Counted from the stretch's first letter, positions 1-7,369 are shown. The stretch is DNA of 19,505 nt from an uncultured Desulfovibrio sp. (GCA_900546145.1 URBN01000035.1:1-19505), one strand, 5' to 3'. A program made the numbers and translations. The notes: generated from the letters alone by a model not told the origin.

Positions 1-188
1 CTGCCGTTTTACGGCCGGGGCTGTGCAATTTCAGCGTAAGCCCTGTCTGAGAATGTCCGGGAAAAGAGTTTTGGCAGGCTGGATCGCGTCCAGCAGGAAA
101 AGGAACTGTTCCATCGATGACTGCTGATGCCCGTCCTGTCCGATATGGAACCAGAGTCGTATTTTTTAGTCCGGAAAGACAATAAAAA

Positions 189-218
189 TTCAAATAGTTC
201 ACTTTAAAAAATTATATT
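189..218 (+). promoter_or_regulatory. candidate sigma70-type promoter for the autotransporter
   Basis: TTCAAA (189-194, 4/6 to the -35 consensus) and TATATT (213-218, 5/6 to the -10 consensus) are separated by 18 bases. They lie in the only strongly AT-rich stretch upstream of the autotransporter (about 165-222). The expected start of transcription would leave a leader of roughly 120 bases before the ATG at 347. In the rest of 1-346 I see no gene or RNA, only a pyrimidine/purine-mixed leader and the ribosome binding site at 331-340. This is a consensus match by eye, and AT-rich DNA gives such matches easily. Confidence 0.35.
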
Positions 219-330
219 TTTGATCCGAACAGAACCGCCCGATGCCGGTTTTAATTTTTCCGGCAGAGAAACTTTCTGCCGAAAGCAGACGGCCCTCTCA
301 GGTGCGCTCTTTGCGGATTAAAGCCCCCCC

Positions 331-340
331 AGGAAAGGAG
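331..340 (+). promoter_or_regulatory. ribosome binding site fixing the autotransporter start
   Basis: AGGAAAGGAG ends six bases before the ATG at 347. The open frame extends back to an ATG at 242, which has no comparable purine-rich site, and the residues it would add (36 positions ahead of the basic signal region) do not look like part of an export signal. The site therefore decides in favour of the start at 347. Confidence 0.75.
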
Positions 341-346
341 ACCGAG

Positions 347-1762
347 ATGACAAAGAGAGCCATGGGAAATCTTATAAACCGATACCGAGCGGTTCTCTGG
401 AAATGCCGAGTGAAAAACGCTGTGAGCCGGATGGTGCTTGCCGGCGCGTTGCTTGCCGCCCCGCTCTTTGCGGAAGGACTTTCTTCCGTCACCGGAGGAA
501 CAGGAACGGCATGGGCTGGCAAATACTCCATTGATAATCTGGCAAACGATTTCGCGAACAACGGGGAAACCCAGACTGGCGATGCTGTGAGTTCTGATCT
601 CACTGGCACTGTTGGCCCTGAGCACGCGGGCGATGAAATCTATGGCGGACTGGCCACGACGCCGTCATCCCAGCCACATAATACGATCGCCTCGGGGAAC
701 AGGCTCACCATTGAGACACTGGGAGAAGCTGTCTTTAGTGACAGAATTGCCGCGGGCTATGCCGGGAGCCATGGGGCTGGCCACAGCACCGCCAATGGAA
801 ATACCCTCACCATAAATGGCAACGGAAAAACCTCTTTCAGCGTATTTGCCAGAGCCGGCTACGCAGATAACTGGGGTCCCGGAAACAGTGAAGCCAGCGG
901 AAACAAACTCTTCTTCAACAATGCGATCCTTCAGTCTTCTGAAGCTTCCGGCCTTGCCGGAGGTCTTGCCAAGCTCAACACGGGCTCCCAAGGTTCTCAT
1001 GTTATTGCCAACAATAATGAAGTTCACATCTCCGGTGAGAAGACAGAAATTCATGCAACGGTCAATGGCGGCAATGCAATGACCAATAACAATGCCCAGG
1101 GAGAGAGCCTGGCTCAGGCGGATGGCAATAAGGTGTTCATCACAGGAGGAGCCAGAGTGGTAGGAGCTGTTCATGGGGCTCAGATCAACGGGAATATAGT
1201 AAACACAGAAAATTGGTATGCCGAGGCGCATAATAACCTCGTAGAAATAAGTGACTCGTTTGTCGGCAGAGAAGACGGTTCGAAGAATCAGAATTATGTG
1301 GTCGGGGCTGGCGTGTATGCCTGGCGTGTGAAGGAGGCCCATGCAAACAAAGTTGTGATTTCTAACTCAACTCTTACAGGTGGACATCAGGATGCAAATG
1401 CGAAAAGCTTTGTAACCGCCCTTTATGTCGAAGCACTCACTGACCCAGTGGAAATGCGGGATAATTCCGTCACGTTCATCCATTCAACTCTTGATGGGTA
1501 TATTCTGGGAACCAACATCCGAACTACAGATCGGGCTGGAGTCAGCAACACAACATTGGAAGTGTCCAATGGAAGTAACATCGGCGGTTATGTCGGGGGA
1601 GATTTCGTATCTGCGTCCTCTGGGGACGTCATTGCGGAGGGAGAACGCAGAGTATCCGTATCGGATTCTACAATCGGGGGACACATTCAGGGACTTTCTC
1701 TGACTACCATCTACGGCAACGCCTTTGCTCAGGGGGGAGCGTTTCCGTATCGAACTCTGTAG
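347..1762 (+). CDS. autotransporter, 5' part: extended signal peptide and N-terminal passenger (frame broken)
   Basis: This is the N-terminal part (472 codons) of a type V secretion autotransporter. From the ATG at 347 the protein starts with a basic stretch (NLINRYRAVLWKCRVKNA) resembling the extended signal peptide region of large autotransporters. A hydrophobic core follows (MVLAGALLAAPLFAEGL), with probable cleavage after AWA near residue 60. The rest is a Gly/Asn/Ser/Thr-rich passenger built of short repeats such as SGNxLxI and ANGNTLTI, as expected for a parallel beta-helix. Just after a G6 tract at 1732-1737 the frame runs off the repeat pattern (AQGG then AFPYRTL) and stops at 1762. 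Reading one extra G restores AQGGSVSVSNSVVGSYIQG and joins the frame used from 1789 on. The passenger and barrel belong to one gene that is interrupted here. Passenger base composition is lower in GC than the barrel end. Confidence 0.85.
   Translation: MTKRAMGNLINRYRAVLWKCRVKNAVSRMVLAGALLAAPLFAEGLSSVTGGTGTAWAGKYSIDNLANDFANNGETQTGDAVSSDLTGTVGPEHAGDEIYGGLATTPSSQPHNTIASGNRLTIETLGEAVFSDRIAAGYAGSHGAGHSTANGNTLTINGNGKTSFSVFARAGYADNWGPGNSEASGNKLFFNNAILQSSEASGLAGGLAKLNTGSQGSHVIANNNEVHISGEKTEIHATVNGGNAMTNNNAQGESLAQADGNKVFITGGARVVGAVHGAQINGNIVNTENWYAEAHNNLVEISDSFVGREDGSKNQNYVVGAGVYAWRVKEAHANKVVISNSTLTGGHQDANAKSFVTALYVEALTDPVEMRDNSVTFIHSTLDGYILGTNIRTTDRAGVSNTTLEVSNGSNIGGYVGGDFVSASSGDVIAEGERRVSVSDSTIGGHIQGLSLTTIYGNAFAQGGAFPYRTL
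1732..1737 (+). other. G6 tract at the autotransporter frameshift
   Basis: Six G bases (1732-1737) sit in the codons for the recurrent QGG/EGG turn. Upstream reading gives CAG GGG GGA and a stop 24 bases later. With seven G the reading is CAG GGG GGG AGC GTT TCC, which matches the same motif at 1906-1923 and at 1993 on. The break is therefore equivalent to loss of one G in a homopolymer. That is the signature expected of slipped-strand phase variation, of a spontaneous null mutation, or of an assembly or basecalling error. Confidence 0.85.
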
Positions 1763-1944
1763 TCGGCAGCTATATCCAGGGCGACGCTGTGGCCGCACCC
1801 GAGGGCAGTGCCTCTGTGAATGGTGGCAGCGTTACCGTATCATCGGGAACCAGGGTAAAGGGATTTATCACTGGGCTTTCTGTGAATGCAGAAAAAGCCA
1901 TCGCGGAAGGGGGGAGCGTTTCCGTATCGAACTCTGAAGTCGGC
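1732..1944 (+). repeat. near-identical 36-bp direct repeats inside the passenger
   Basis: Positions 1732-1767 and 1909-1944 match at 35 of 36 bases (mismatch t1760/a1937), starting with G6AGCGTTTCC and ending with AGTCGGC. The offset is 177 bases, exactly 59 codons. A related third copy with its own G6 (2088-2093) follows. They are the strongest copies of an approximately 33-residue repeat with the core GGSVSVSxSxVxxxIxGxS. Recombination between the two copies would remove 59 codons without changing frame. Confidence 0.8.
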
Positions 1945-4242
1945 TTGCATATCCTGGGCCTTTCTCTGACTGCCAGCAACGGCAACGCCTCAGCTCAGGG
2001 TGGCAGCGTTTCCGTATCGGAAACGACGGTAGAAAGAGATATCACGGGTTTTTCCCTGAATGCAGCGGGAGGCGATGCCATAGCTGAGGGGGGCAGTGTT
2101 TCTGTTTTGAACAACAGCACAGTCAAAGGCATTGTCACCGGTGTTTCCACGACTGTTGGCGGAAGCATTTCCGCGGCCTCGAGGGCATCAGGAAATACCC
2201 TCACCATAGAAAATTCAAAAGTTGGCAGCTATGTGTACGGCGGCCTGGCTATGAACGGGACCGGAGGAATAGCGGAAGCATCGGGGAATACCCTGAATCT
2301 GAAAAATGTGAACGCTCCCAGTCTCATCATGCCAAGCTTTGCCCAGAACTATGGCAGCGGAGAAGCTGTGGCTGAAGGAAACACCGTTACGCTGCAGGGC
2401 GGTACCTATAGCGGCAGTATTTACGGCAGCTACGCGTACGCGGCTGGGAATACTGCTATCGCTGGAGGAAATACCATTACGCTGCGGGGCGGCACCCATG
2501 AAGGCAGTATTCTTGGCAGTTATGCGTATGCAGCTGGGAATACCGCCTCTGCCCAAAGCAATGCTGTTACCGAATCCGCCACTGCCGGTAACGCCAACAT
2601 CCAGGGAAATACCGCTATCGCTGAGGGAAATACCGTTACGCTGCAGGACGGTACCTATGGCGGCAGTATTTTCGGCAGTTATGCATACGCGACCGGAAGT
2701 TCCGCTGTCGCCGGAGGAAACACCGTTACCCTGCAGGGCGATGATGTGTTTGGCGGAGGTTCTCCTTCCTTCAGCGCGCAGGCCACGGTTATTTGGGGCA
2801 GCTACGCTCTTGGCGGGAATCAGGTATACGCACCGAGTTCGCCCAATACGCTGAATTTTATTGACGCCAAAGGCATGACTGCAGCTAATATCAGTAATTT
2901 CAGCATATTAAAGTATACACTGCCCAATATGATTTCTCAGGAATCCGTGCTTACGCTCACAGGCGGGCCGGATAAAAAGAAGACCGATATCTCCAACGCT
3001 TCCGTCAGTGTTTCTGTGTCTGAAGTCTGGGGCAGGGACGGCGGTGAATTCTGGTTCGGCGGCGACAAGAGTCCCGAAAACGACAGAATTATTCTGCTGA
3101 AGAACGACAATGGCCTGGTTTCAGACGGCTGGAAGCAGGAGGGCATGATTATCGCCCGCGAAGGCGTGTCCCTGGCTTTTGAACTTGCCGCGGCTGCAGA
3201 TGACACCTCACTCTACCTCTACCGCCCTGAGACCTTCATTGATCCGTCTGATCCCGATCATCCTCATCCAAACAACACCGTGGTTAATCCCCAGACCAAG
3301 GCCCTCGCGGAAGGATGGCTCGCCGGCCTCACGCTCGGCATTCAGGCCGGCAGTGTCGCCGCGGATCAGGGCATTGGTGCCATGCGCTACGCCGCCGTCC
3401 GCCTCGACCGCGACGGCTGGCTGCCCTTCGGTGTGCTGGAGGGCGGTTCGATGAAGTATAACAGCGGCTCGCACATCGACCTTCAGAGCCTCTCCCTGCT
3501 GGCCGGCCTCGGCCGCGGCGTCAGTACGGATCTGGGACTTCTGATCATCGGCGGCTTCTTCGAGTACGGCACGGGTTCCTACAAAACGCACAACACGTTT
3601 GATACCATGCCCAGCGTCGACGGCAGCGGCAATGCCTGGTACATGGGCGGAGGCCTCCTCGCCAGCATGGATTTCAAAAAAACGGGTGACGGGCATTTCT
3701 ATCTCGAAGGCAGCGCCCACACGGGCATGCTCCACAACAGCTTCGACGGAGACGCCCTACGGGATGCCTTTGGCCGCTCCGCGGAATTCGACACGGATAC
3801 CCCCTATTACAACCTCCATGCCGGTCTCGGCTATCTCTGGAACTTTGCCGAAGATCATTCTCTCGATATCTACGGCAAATACTACTGGACGCGGGTTCTC
3901 GGCACGGATGAAGTCCTGAACACGGGCGACCATGTCGACTTCGACGACATCACGTCCAGCCGCACGCGCCTTGGCGCACGCTACGCCTATCAGGCCACAG
4001 AACATGTCAGCGCGTATATCGGCGCGGCCTGGGAGCACGAGTTCGAGGGCGTCTCCGATTCCTCCGTGTTCGGCTACGGTATCGATTCCCCGAAAATCCG
4101 GGGCGACTCCGGACGCGGCGAGATTGGCCTCAGGTTCACGCCCACGGACGACCTGCCGCTCACCGTTGACCTCGGTGTACAGGGCTACGCCGGCACAAAG
4201 GAAGGCGTAACCGGCAGTCTCTTTGTCCAGTACGAGTTCTAA
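1789..4242 (+). CDS. autotransporter, 3' part: repeat passenger and C-terminal beta-barrel translocator
   Basis: This is the continuation of the gene begun at 347; with the frame restored the whole protein is about 1,299 residues. The GTG at 1789 is only the first possible start in this frame and has no convincing ribosome binding site, so independent translation is doubtful. Residues about 1-400 of this part are passenger repeats: first GGSVSVS-type units, then 30-residue units (GNTxTLxGGTxxGSIxGSYAYAAGN). After a linker (NPQTKALAEGWLAG, near residue 500) the last approximately 315 residues have the alternating pattern of an Autotransporter beta-domain: Gly-rich amphipathic strands with many Tyr, Phe and Trp, ending in FVQYEF with the terminal Phe typical of outer-membrane barrels. 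A strong hairpin terminator follows 11 bases after the stop. The barrel's high third-position GC contrasts with the passenger. Function of the passenger (adhesion, aggregation or other) cannot be read from sequence. Confidence 0.9.
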   Translation: MAAPEGSASVNGGSVTVSSGTRVKGFITGLSVNAEKAIAEGGSVSVSNSEVGLHILGLSLTASNGNASAQGGSVSVSETTVERDITGFSLNAAGGDAIAEGGSVSVLNNSTVKGIVTGVSTTVGGSISAASRASGNTLTIENSKVGSYVYGGLAMNGTGGIAEASGNTLNLKNVNAPSLIMPSFAQNYGSGEAVAEGNTVTLQGGTYSGSIYGSYAYAAGNTAIAGGNTITLRGGTHEGSILGSYAYAAGNTASAQSNAVTESATAGNANIQGNTAIAEGNTVTLQDGTYGGSIFGSYAYATGSSAVAGGNTVTLQGDDVFGGGSPSFSAQATVIWGSYALGGNQVYAPSSPNTLNFIDAKGMTAANISNFSILKYTLPNMISQESVLTLTGGPDKKKTDISNASVSVSVSEVWGRDGGEFWFGGDKSPENDRIILLKNDNGLVSDGWKQEGMIIAREGVSLAFELAAAADDTSLYLYRPETFIDPSDPDHPHPNNTVVNPQTKALAEGWLAGLTLGIQAGSVAADQGIGAMRYAAVRLDRDGWLPFGVLEGGSMKYNSGSHIDLQSLSLLAGLGRGVSTDLGLLIIGGFFEYGTGSYKTHNTFDTMPSVDGSGNAWYMGGGLLASMDFKKTGDGHFYLEGSAHTGMLHNSFDGDALRDAFGRSAEFDTDTPYYNLHAGLGYLWNFAEDHSLDIYGKYYWTRVLGTDEVLNTGDHVDFDDITSSRTRLGARYAYQATEHVSAYIGAAWEHEFEGVSDSSVFGYGIDSPKIRGDSGRGEIGLRFTPTDDLPLTVDLGVQGYAGTKEGVTGSLFVQYEF
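2371..2745 (+). repeat. 90-bp tandem repeats encoding 30-residue beta-helix units
   Basis: Related units begin at 2371, 2461, 2620 and 2710 (the last incomplete), each starting GCxGxxGGAAAyACC. Spacings are 90, 159 and 90 bases. Each full unit encodes GNTxTLxGGTxxGSIxGSYAYAAGN. The second interval carries 69 extra bases (23 codons, region of ASAQSNAVTESATAGNANIQ), also in frame. The repeats are diverged at the base level, which argues for older duplication than the 36-bp pair at 1732 and 1909. Confidence 0.8.
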
Positions 4243-4253
4243 GCAATCCTCAG

Positions 4254-4295
4254 GAAGGGGCTCCGGCACGGTCCGGGGCCCCTTCTCTCTTCTTC
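4254..4295 (+). terminator. intrinsic terminator of the autotransporter gene
   Basis: GAAGGGGCTCCGG (4254-4266) pairs with CCGGGGCCCCTTC (4273-4285) over 13 positions with one G-U wobble and a six-base loop. A pyrimidine-rich, T-containing run to 4295 follows. It starts 11 bases after the autotransporter stop. The remainder of 4296-4495 shows no gene that I can support. Confidence 0.8.
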
Positions 4296-4495
4296 AGGAC
4301 GCTGTCATAACAGAGGCCCCTGCCCGGGAAAACGGCTGGCCGTATTACATCAGGACCTTCCGCATCAGGACGGAGCTTCTTTTCTGCAGGCATGGGATTT
4401 CCCCGTCTGGGATGGATATTTCCCCTCCCCGTGTCCATGCGGGTGCTGCATTCTGACCGCCGCTCCTCTTTCGGAGCAGAGCGGAGCTGCTGCTG

Positions 4496-4990
4496 TTATT
4501 TCCCGTTATACTGCTCGTCAGTCACCTTCTCCATCCACTCCACCACTTTGCCAGGCTCCTTTTCCTCGCAAATGGAGATGTGTGTCATGGAGCTGTCCGG
4601 AGCGGCCCCGTGCCAGTGCTTGACGCCGGCAGGGCAGATCACCACATCACCCGGCCGGACTTCCCGGATGGGTTTGCCCCATTCCTGAGTCCGGCCCACA
4701 CCGGAAGTAATGATCAGCACCTGTCCCACAGGATGAATGTGCCAGTTGGAACGCGCACCGGGCTCAAAGGTCACGCTGCCGCCGCTGGAGCGCATGCCAT
4801 TGCCGGCCGGATATAAGGGGTCAATGCGCACACTGCCGGTAAAAAACCGGGCAGGCCCCCTGATGGCGGCCTGTTCGCCATTGCGGATAATCGTCTGCCC
4901 TCTGTCCGTTCCTGCGGCAGAAGCCTGCTCCGCAGAAAATCCGGTTACGGCTGCCAGCGCCAGGGCCATACATGCGATTGCAGTTCTCAT
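4496..4990 (-). CDS. exported cupin-domain protein, hydroxynitrile-lyase-like metal site
   Basis: This 164-residue protein has a Sec signal peptide (MRTAIACMALALAAVTGFSA..., likely cut near ASA at 23-26) and a single small cupin barrel. The first cupin motif gives H84-I-H86-x3-Q90, with Gln where most cupins have Glu. The second (GDVVICPAGVKHWHG) supplies H125. The set His, His, Gln, His is the one known for the manganese cupins described as (R)-selective hydroxynitrile lyases; relatives are usually annotated only as cupin proteins near carboxymuconolactone decarboxylases. The physiological substrate is unknown, and the lyase activity of characterised members may be incidental. Start: ATG at 4990 with GGAGG seven bases ahead. 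It lies downstream of the GNAT gene on the same strand but 292 bases away, so probably has its own promoter. Confidence 0.85.
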   Translation of the reverse strand: MRTAIACMALALAAVTGFSAEQASAAGTDRGQTIIRNGEQAAIRGPARFFTGSVRIDPLYPAGNGMRSSGGSVTFEPGARSNWHIHPVGQVLIITSGVGRTQEWGKPIREVRPGDVVICPAGVKHWHGAAPDSSMTHISICEEKEPGKVVEWMEKVTDEQYNGK

Positions 4991-5282
4991 AGGAAAGCCT
5001 CCGGGGTGTAAAATATATGTGGGATACTAGCCGGCCGTGCATCTCTGTCCCAGCTGCGATCCTCGCAGGTTTTTGCCTATTCCTCCAGGACACATGTGCC
5101 ACCGCCTTCCAGGAGGCGGCAGGGAGCTCTGTCCTTCCGTCTCCGGCCGGTAAAACCGGTTTCCGGAGAAGGACGCATGCCTCCGCTGCTGGCACAGCAT
5201 CATGCTGATGCTCTCTGTCTGACGTCTGCTCCGGATGGCGGAAAAAGCGCCTTTTCAGGCATGCCGCTGACCTTTGGAAGCC

Positions 5283-5771
5283 TCAGTCTCTGAACGTCAG
5301 ACGCATTTCATGCCACGTCACACCGCCGTGGCTCGAATCAGAGAGGCCTTCGTCCTCAAAGCCGAACGTCCTGTACCAGGGAATGAGTTTTTCCTTGCAG
5401 GTGAGAACCACGCCGAGGCGGCCCTCCCTTTTCACGTCTCTGATGAGTTCTTTTATGAGCGTTCCGGCGAACCCTCTGCCGCGGTATGCGGGATCGGTAT
5501 CCACGCCGAAGATCATCTGCCAGCTGCCGTCCTTCTCATGCATGCCCGCGTCATCATACATTTCATCCCTGAGGTGTGGCTCGCCGGTGCACAGGCCGTT
5601 GACGAAGGAAACAACGCGTCCGTCTTCTTCATAGAGCCAGAAACGGTCCGCGTAATGCATGAGCCTTGCCCTGATCGATTCCCGCTCAGCCCTTTCGCCT
5701 GGAGGGAAACAGCAGTTTTCGATTTCAGAGAGGCGGTCAAGATCGCGTAAATAAGCGTGGCGTATGGGCAT
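5283..5771 (-). CDS. GNAT family N-acetyltransferase (AANAT-like)
   Basis: This 162-residue protein has one GNAT domain. The acetyl-CoA-binding motif A is R97-G-R-G-F-A102, preceded by the strand IFGVDTDP. The C-terminal motif WYRTFGF includes Y133, in the position of the catalytic tyrosine of many GNATs. The N-terminal IENCCFPPGERA and the C-terminal DSSHGGVTWHEM signature place it in the bacterial group resembling serotonin/arylalkylamine N-acetyltransferases. Such enzymes acetylate small primary amines, but the substrate here cannot be predicted. Start: ATG at 5771 with GGAGAA four bases ahead. It is divergent from the rhodanese gene, with 121 bases between starts that must hold promoters for both. 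Confidence 0.88.
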   Translation of the reverse strand: MPIRHAYLRDLDRLSEIENCCFPPGERAERESIRARLMHYADRFWLYEEDGRVVSFVNGLCTGEPHLRDEMYDDAGMHEKDGSWQMIFGVDTDPAYRGRGFAGTLIKELIRDVKREGRLGVVLTCKEKLIPWYRTFGFEDEGLSDSSHGGVTWHEMRLTFRD

Positions 5772-5834
5772 GGTTTTCTCCTGCGCTTCTCCTGCATGAA
5801 AGATAGCGAATCTGTCAATATTTCCACAGAGGAG

Positions 5835-5863
5835 TAGTCAGCTTATCAGGAATGTATTACAAT
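5835..5863 (+). promoter_or_regulatory. candidate sigma70-type promoter for the rhodanese gene
   Basis: TAGTCA (5835-5840, 4/6 to the -35 consensus) and TACAAT (5858-5863, 5/6 to the -10 consensus) are separated by exactly 17 bases. They lie 30 bases before the start codon in an AT-rich stretch. The site is in the short divergent spacer with the GNAT gene. Confidence 0.5.
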
Positions 5864-5892
5864 AACAAAAAATACCATAAGGAGATTCCACC

Positions 5893-6405
5893 ATGCTCAA
5901 ACCAGTGCCGCCAGCTGAAGTCAGGGACCTTCTCAGGGATGGCGCCCGTCTCGTGGATATCCGCGAGCCTGACGAATATGAATCCGTACATGTCGAGGGA
6001 GCCGAACCGCTGCCCCTTTCTCTCGCCCGCTACATGCGTCTCAGTCCGTCCACGCCGGAGAAGCCTGTCATTTTCACCTGCCATTCAGGCAACCGCGTGA
6101 GTCAGAACGAGCGCATGCTCGAAGAACTCGCCGGGGGCCCCGCCTATGCGATGACGGGAGGCATGGAAGGCTGGATCAGCGCGGCCCTGCCCGTGCGCCG
6201 CGGCCTGAAGTATTCCATAGAACGTCAGGTGCGCATCGCCGCAGGCTCGCTCGTCTTTCTTGGCACGCTGTGCGGCATCGTCCTCCATCCGGCCTTCCTT
6301 GCCGTGCCCCTTTTCGTGGGCGGCGGACTCGTTTTTGCCGGACTGACCGGGTTCTGCGGTCTCGGAGAAATTCTGAAGAAGCTCCCCTGGAATGTCAGCC
6401 TTTAG
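5893..6405 (+). CDS. membrane-anchored rhodanese-like sulfurtransferase (YgaP-type)
   Basis: This 170-residue protein has two parts. Residues 1-105 are a single rhodanese domain with the early VDIREPDEYE motif and the active-site loop C63-H-S-G-N-R, whose cysteine carries a persulfide in this family. Residues about 108-165 are a DUF2892-type membrane hairpin (RIAAGSLVFLGTLCGIVL and PLFVGGGLVFAGLTGFCGL). This order and length match E. coli YgaP (about 174 residues), an inner-membrane protein with the rhodanese domain in the cytoplasm. The hydrophobic part has two further cysteines. A role in sulfane-sulfur transfer or cyanide/thiosulfate handling is inferred from the family only. Start: ATG at 5893 after AAGGAG with eight bases spacing. 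No sulfur-metabolism genes adjoin it. Confidence 0.92.
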   Translation: MLKPVPPAEVRDLLRDGARLVDIREPDEYESVHVEGAEPLPLSLARYMRLSPSTPEKPVIFTCHSGNRVSQNERMLEELAGGPAYAMTGGMEGWISAALPVRRGLKYSIERQVRIAAGSLVFLGTLCGIVLHPAFLAVPLFVGGGLVFAGLTGFCGLGEILKKLPWNVSL

Positions 6406-6494
6406 GGCTGTGCCGGCCTGCCCTCTGTTCTCCCGGGATGCGCCCGGAGCGTGATCTTCAGTTCCGGGAAGAAAAACTGTATAAGAGAAGCAAA

Positions 6495-6530
6495 CGCCGC
6501 TAACAAACCGGACGCGGCGGAACTTTTTTT
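6495..6530 (+). terminator. probable intrinsic terminator after the rhodanese gene
   Basis: CGCCGC (6495-6500) pairs perfectly with GCGGCG (6514-6519) across a 13-base loop. GAAC and seven T (6524-6530) follow. The stem is short and the loop long, but the T run is the cleanest in this part of the window. It separates the rhodanese gene from the next gene (start 6573). Confidence 0.45.
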
Positions 6531-6572
6531 CAGACGTGCACTGCGCCGCGCCCGTAAGCGAGGAGACCAGGT

Positions 6573-7124
6573 ATGGATGCCAAGAAACTTTTTGTTGTCT
6601 GTGACAGTGACGGGAAGGCGGGAGCCCAGCTGCTGACCTCCCTCATCAACGCCGAAGGAACCGTGGGGGGCGTGCCGGATCCCGTGAACGCCTCAGCCAT
6701 GGATCTGTATGACTGGGCCAGAGTAAAGCCGTCGGACGGGTATACCCTCTTCTTCGGCAACTCGGATGATCTGCTCCTTGCGAGCGAGGGGATTCCCCTC
6801 TCATTCCAGCATCTCGGCCTGCGCTATGGCTTCATCGGCACCCGTGCCCTCGCCAGCGTTTCCCTGACCGATAATGTGCTCAATAACTACAAGGATTTCC
6901 TCTGGTACTACAGGTCGGTCTTCCCTGAAGCCACGGATCTTTTCGCCTCCGGCGCGAAGGGAAAGGCCAGCCTCTTCGACTTCATCGTGCCCATGTCCGT
7001 TGTGATTTCCACGGATATCATCAAGATGCGCCGTTCCCGCGTCGCCGTTATCGCCCAGAAGTTCGAGTGCCTGGCGAGAGTCCTGCAGAAGAACCTGCTC
7101 GCTGATTTTCTCAACGGCAAATAA
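6573..7124 (+). CDS. conserved-looking protein of unknown function, 183 aa
   Basis: I do not recognise this family. The frame is well supported: ATG at 6573 after AGGAG (6561-6565) with seven bases spacing, GC-rich third positions, and a hairpin terminator 39 bases after the stop. The protein has no signal peptide and no clear membrane segment, so it is probably cytoplasmic. It starts with a beta-strand and turn (KKLFVVCDSDGKAGAQLL) like the first strand of a Rossmann- or flavodoxin-like alpha/beta fold. It continues with alternating strand and helix segments (YTLFFGNSDDLLL, YGFIGTRALASVSL, DFIVPMSVVIST) and ends with a basic amphipathic helix around MRRSRVAVIAQKFECLARVL. The fold guess rests on pattern only; no catalytic motif is evident. 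Confidence 0.8.
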   Translation: MDAKKLFVVCDSDGKAGAQLLTSLINAEGTVGGVPDPVNASAMDLYDWARVKPSDGYTLFFGNSDDLLLASEGIPLSFQHLGLRYGFIGTRALASVSLTDNVLNNYKDFLWYYRSVFPEATDLFASGAKGKASLFDFIVPMSVVISTDIIKMRRSRVAVIAQKFECLARVLQKNLLADFLNGK

Positions 7125-7162
7125 GGGTCCGGAGACTGAAAAACTTCACTCAGTCATAGAAG

Positions 7163-7193
7163 AAGCCGCCCCGCCTTTTGGCGCGGGCGGCTT
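7163..7193 (+). terminator. hairpin terminator after the 183-aa gene, possibly bidirectional
   Basis: AAGCCGCCC, CGCC, a TTTT loop, GGCG, one bulged C and GGGCGGCTT form a stem of 13 pairs with a single bulge (7163-7193). TTCTGTGTTTCC follows. On the other strand it would be followed by CTTCTTC, so it may also stop transcripts from the phosphoesterase gene (ending at 7370). The spacer 7194-7369 holds nothing else that I can support. Confidence 0.7.
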
Positions 7194-7369
7194 TCTGTGT
7201 TTCCGGAGCTGCTTTCCTTTTTGGGGGCACGCTTCCTGATGCCCGTGCCCGGGTCCGCGGAAACGCCAGCGGCAGAACCAGGATGAAGAAGAAATTCCGG
7301 ATGTCCGGAGGAGCCGGGAGGAACAAAACGGAACGCTGCACCTGCCCCGGCCTGTCCGCCGCGGACGTG

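Noticed and set aside
1789..1791. GTG as a genuine second start for the barrel part of the autotransporter
   Set aside because: There is no purine-rich site at proper spacing and no export signal after it, so a product from here could not reach the periplasm. The frameshift explanation is better.
2371..2745. possible CRISPR array because of regular repeats
   Set aside because: The repeats are diverged, contiguous, in frame and encode a beta-helix motif; there are no unique spacers and no cas genes.
3208..3735. 175-codon minus-strand frame opposite the autotransporter barrel
   Set aside because: It mirrors the GC-rich third positions of the barrel gene, has no recognisable protein pattern and no ribosome binding site. 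The plus-strand barrel is certain here.
4821..5195. 124-codon minus-strand frame overlapping the cupin start
   Set aside because: It overlaps the signal-peptide region of the well-supported cupin gene in another frame and has no family pattern.
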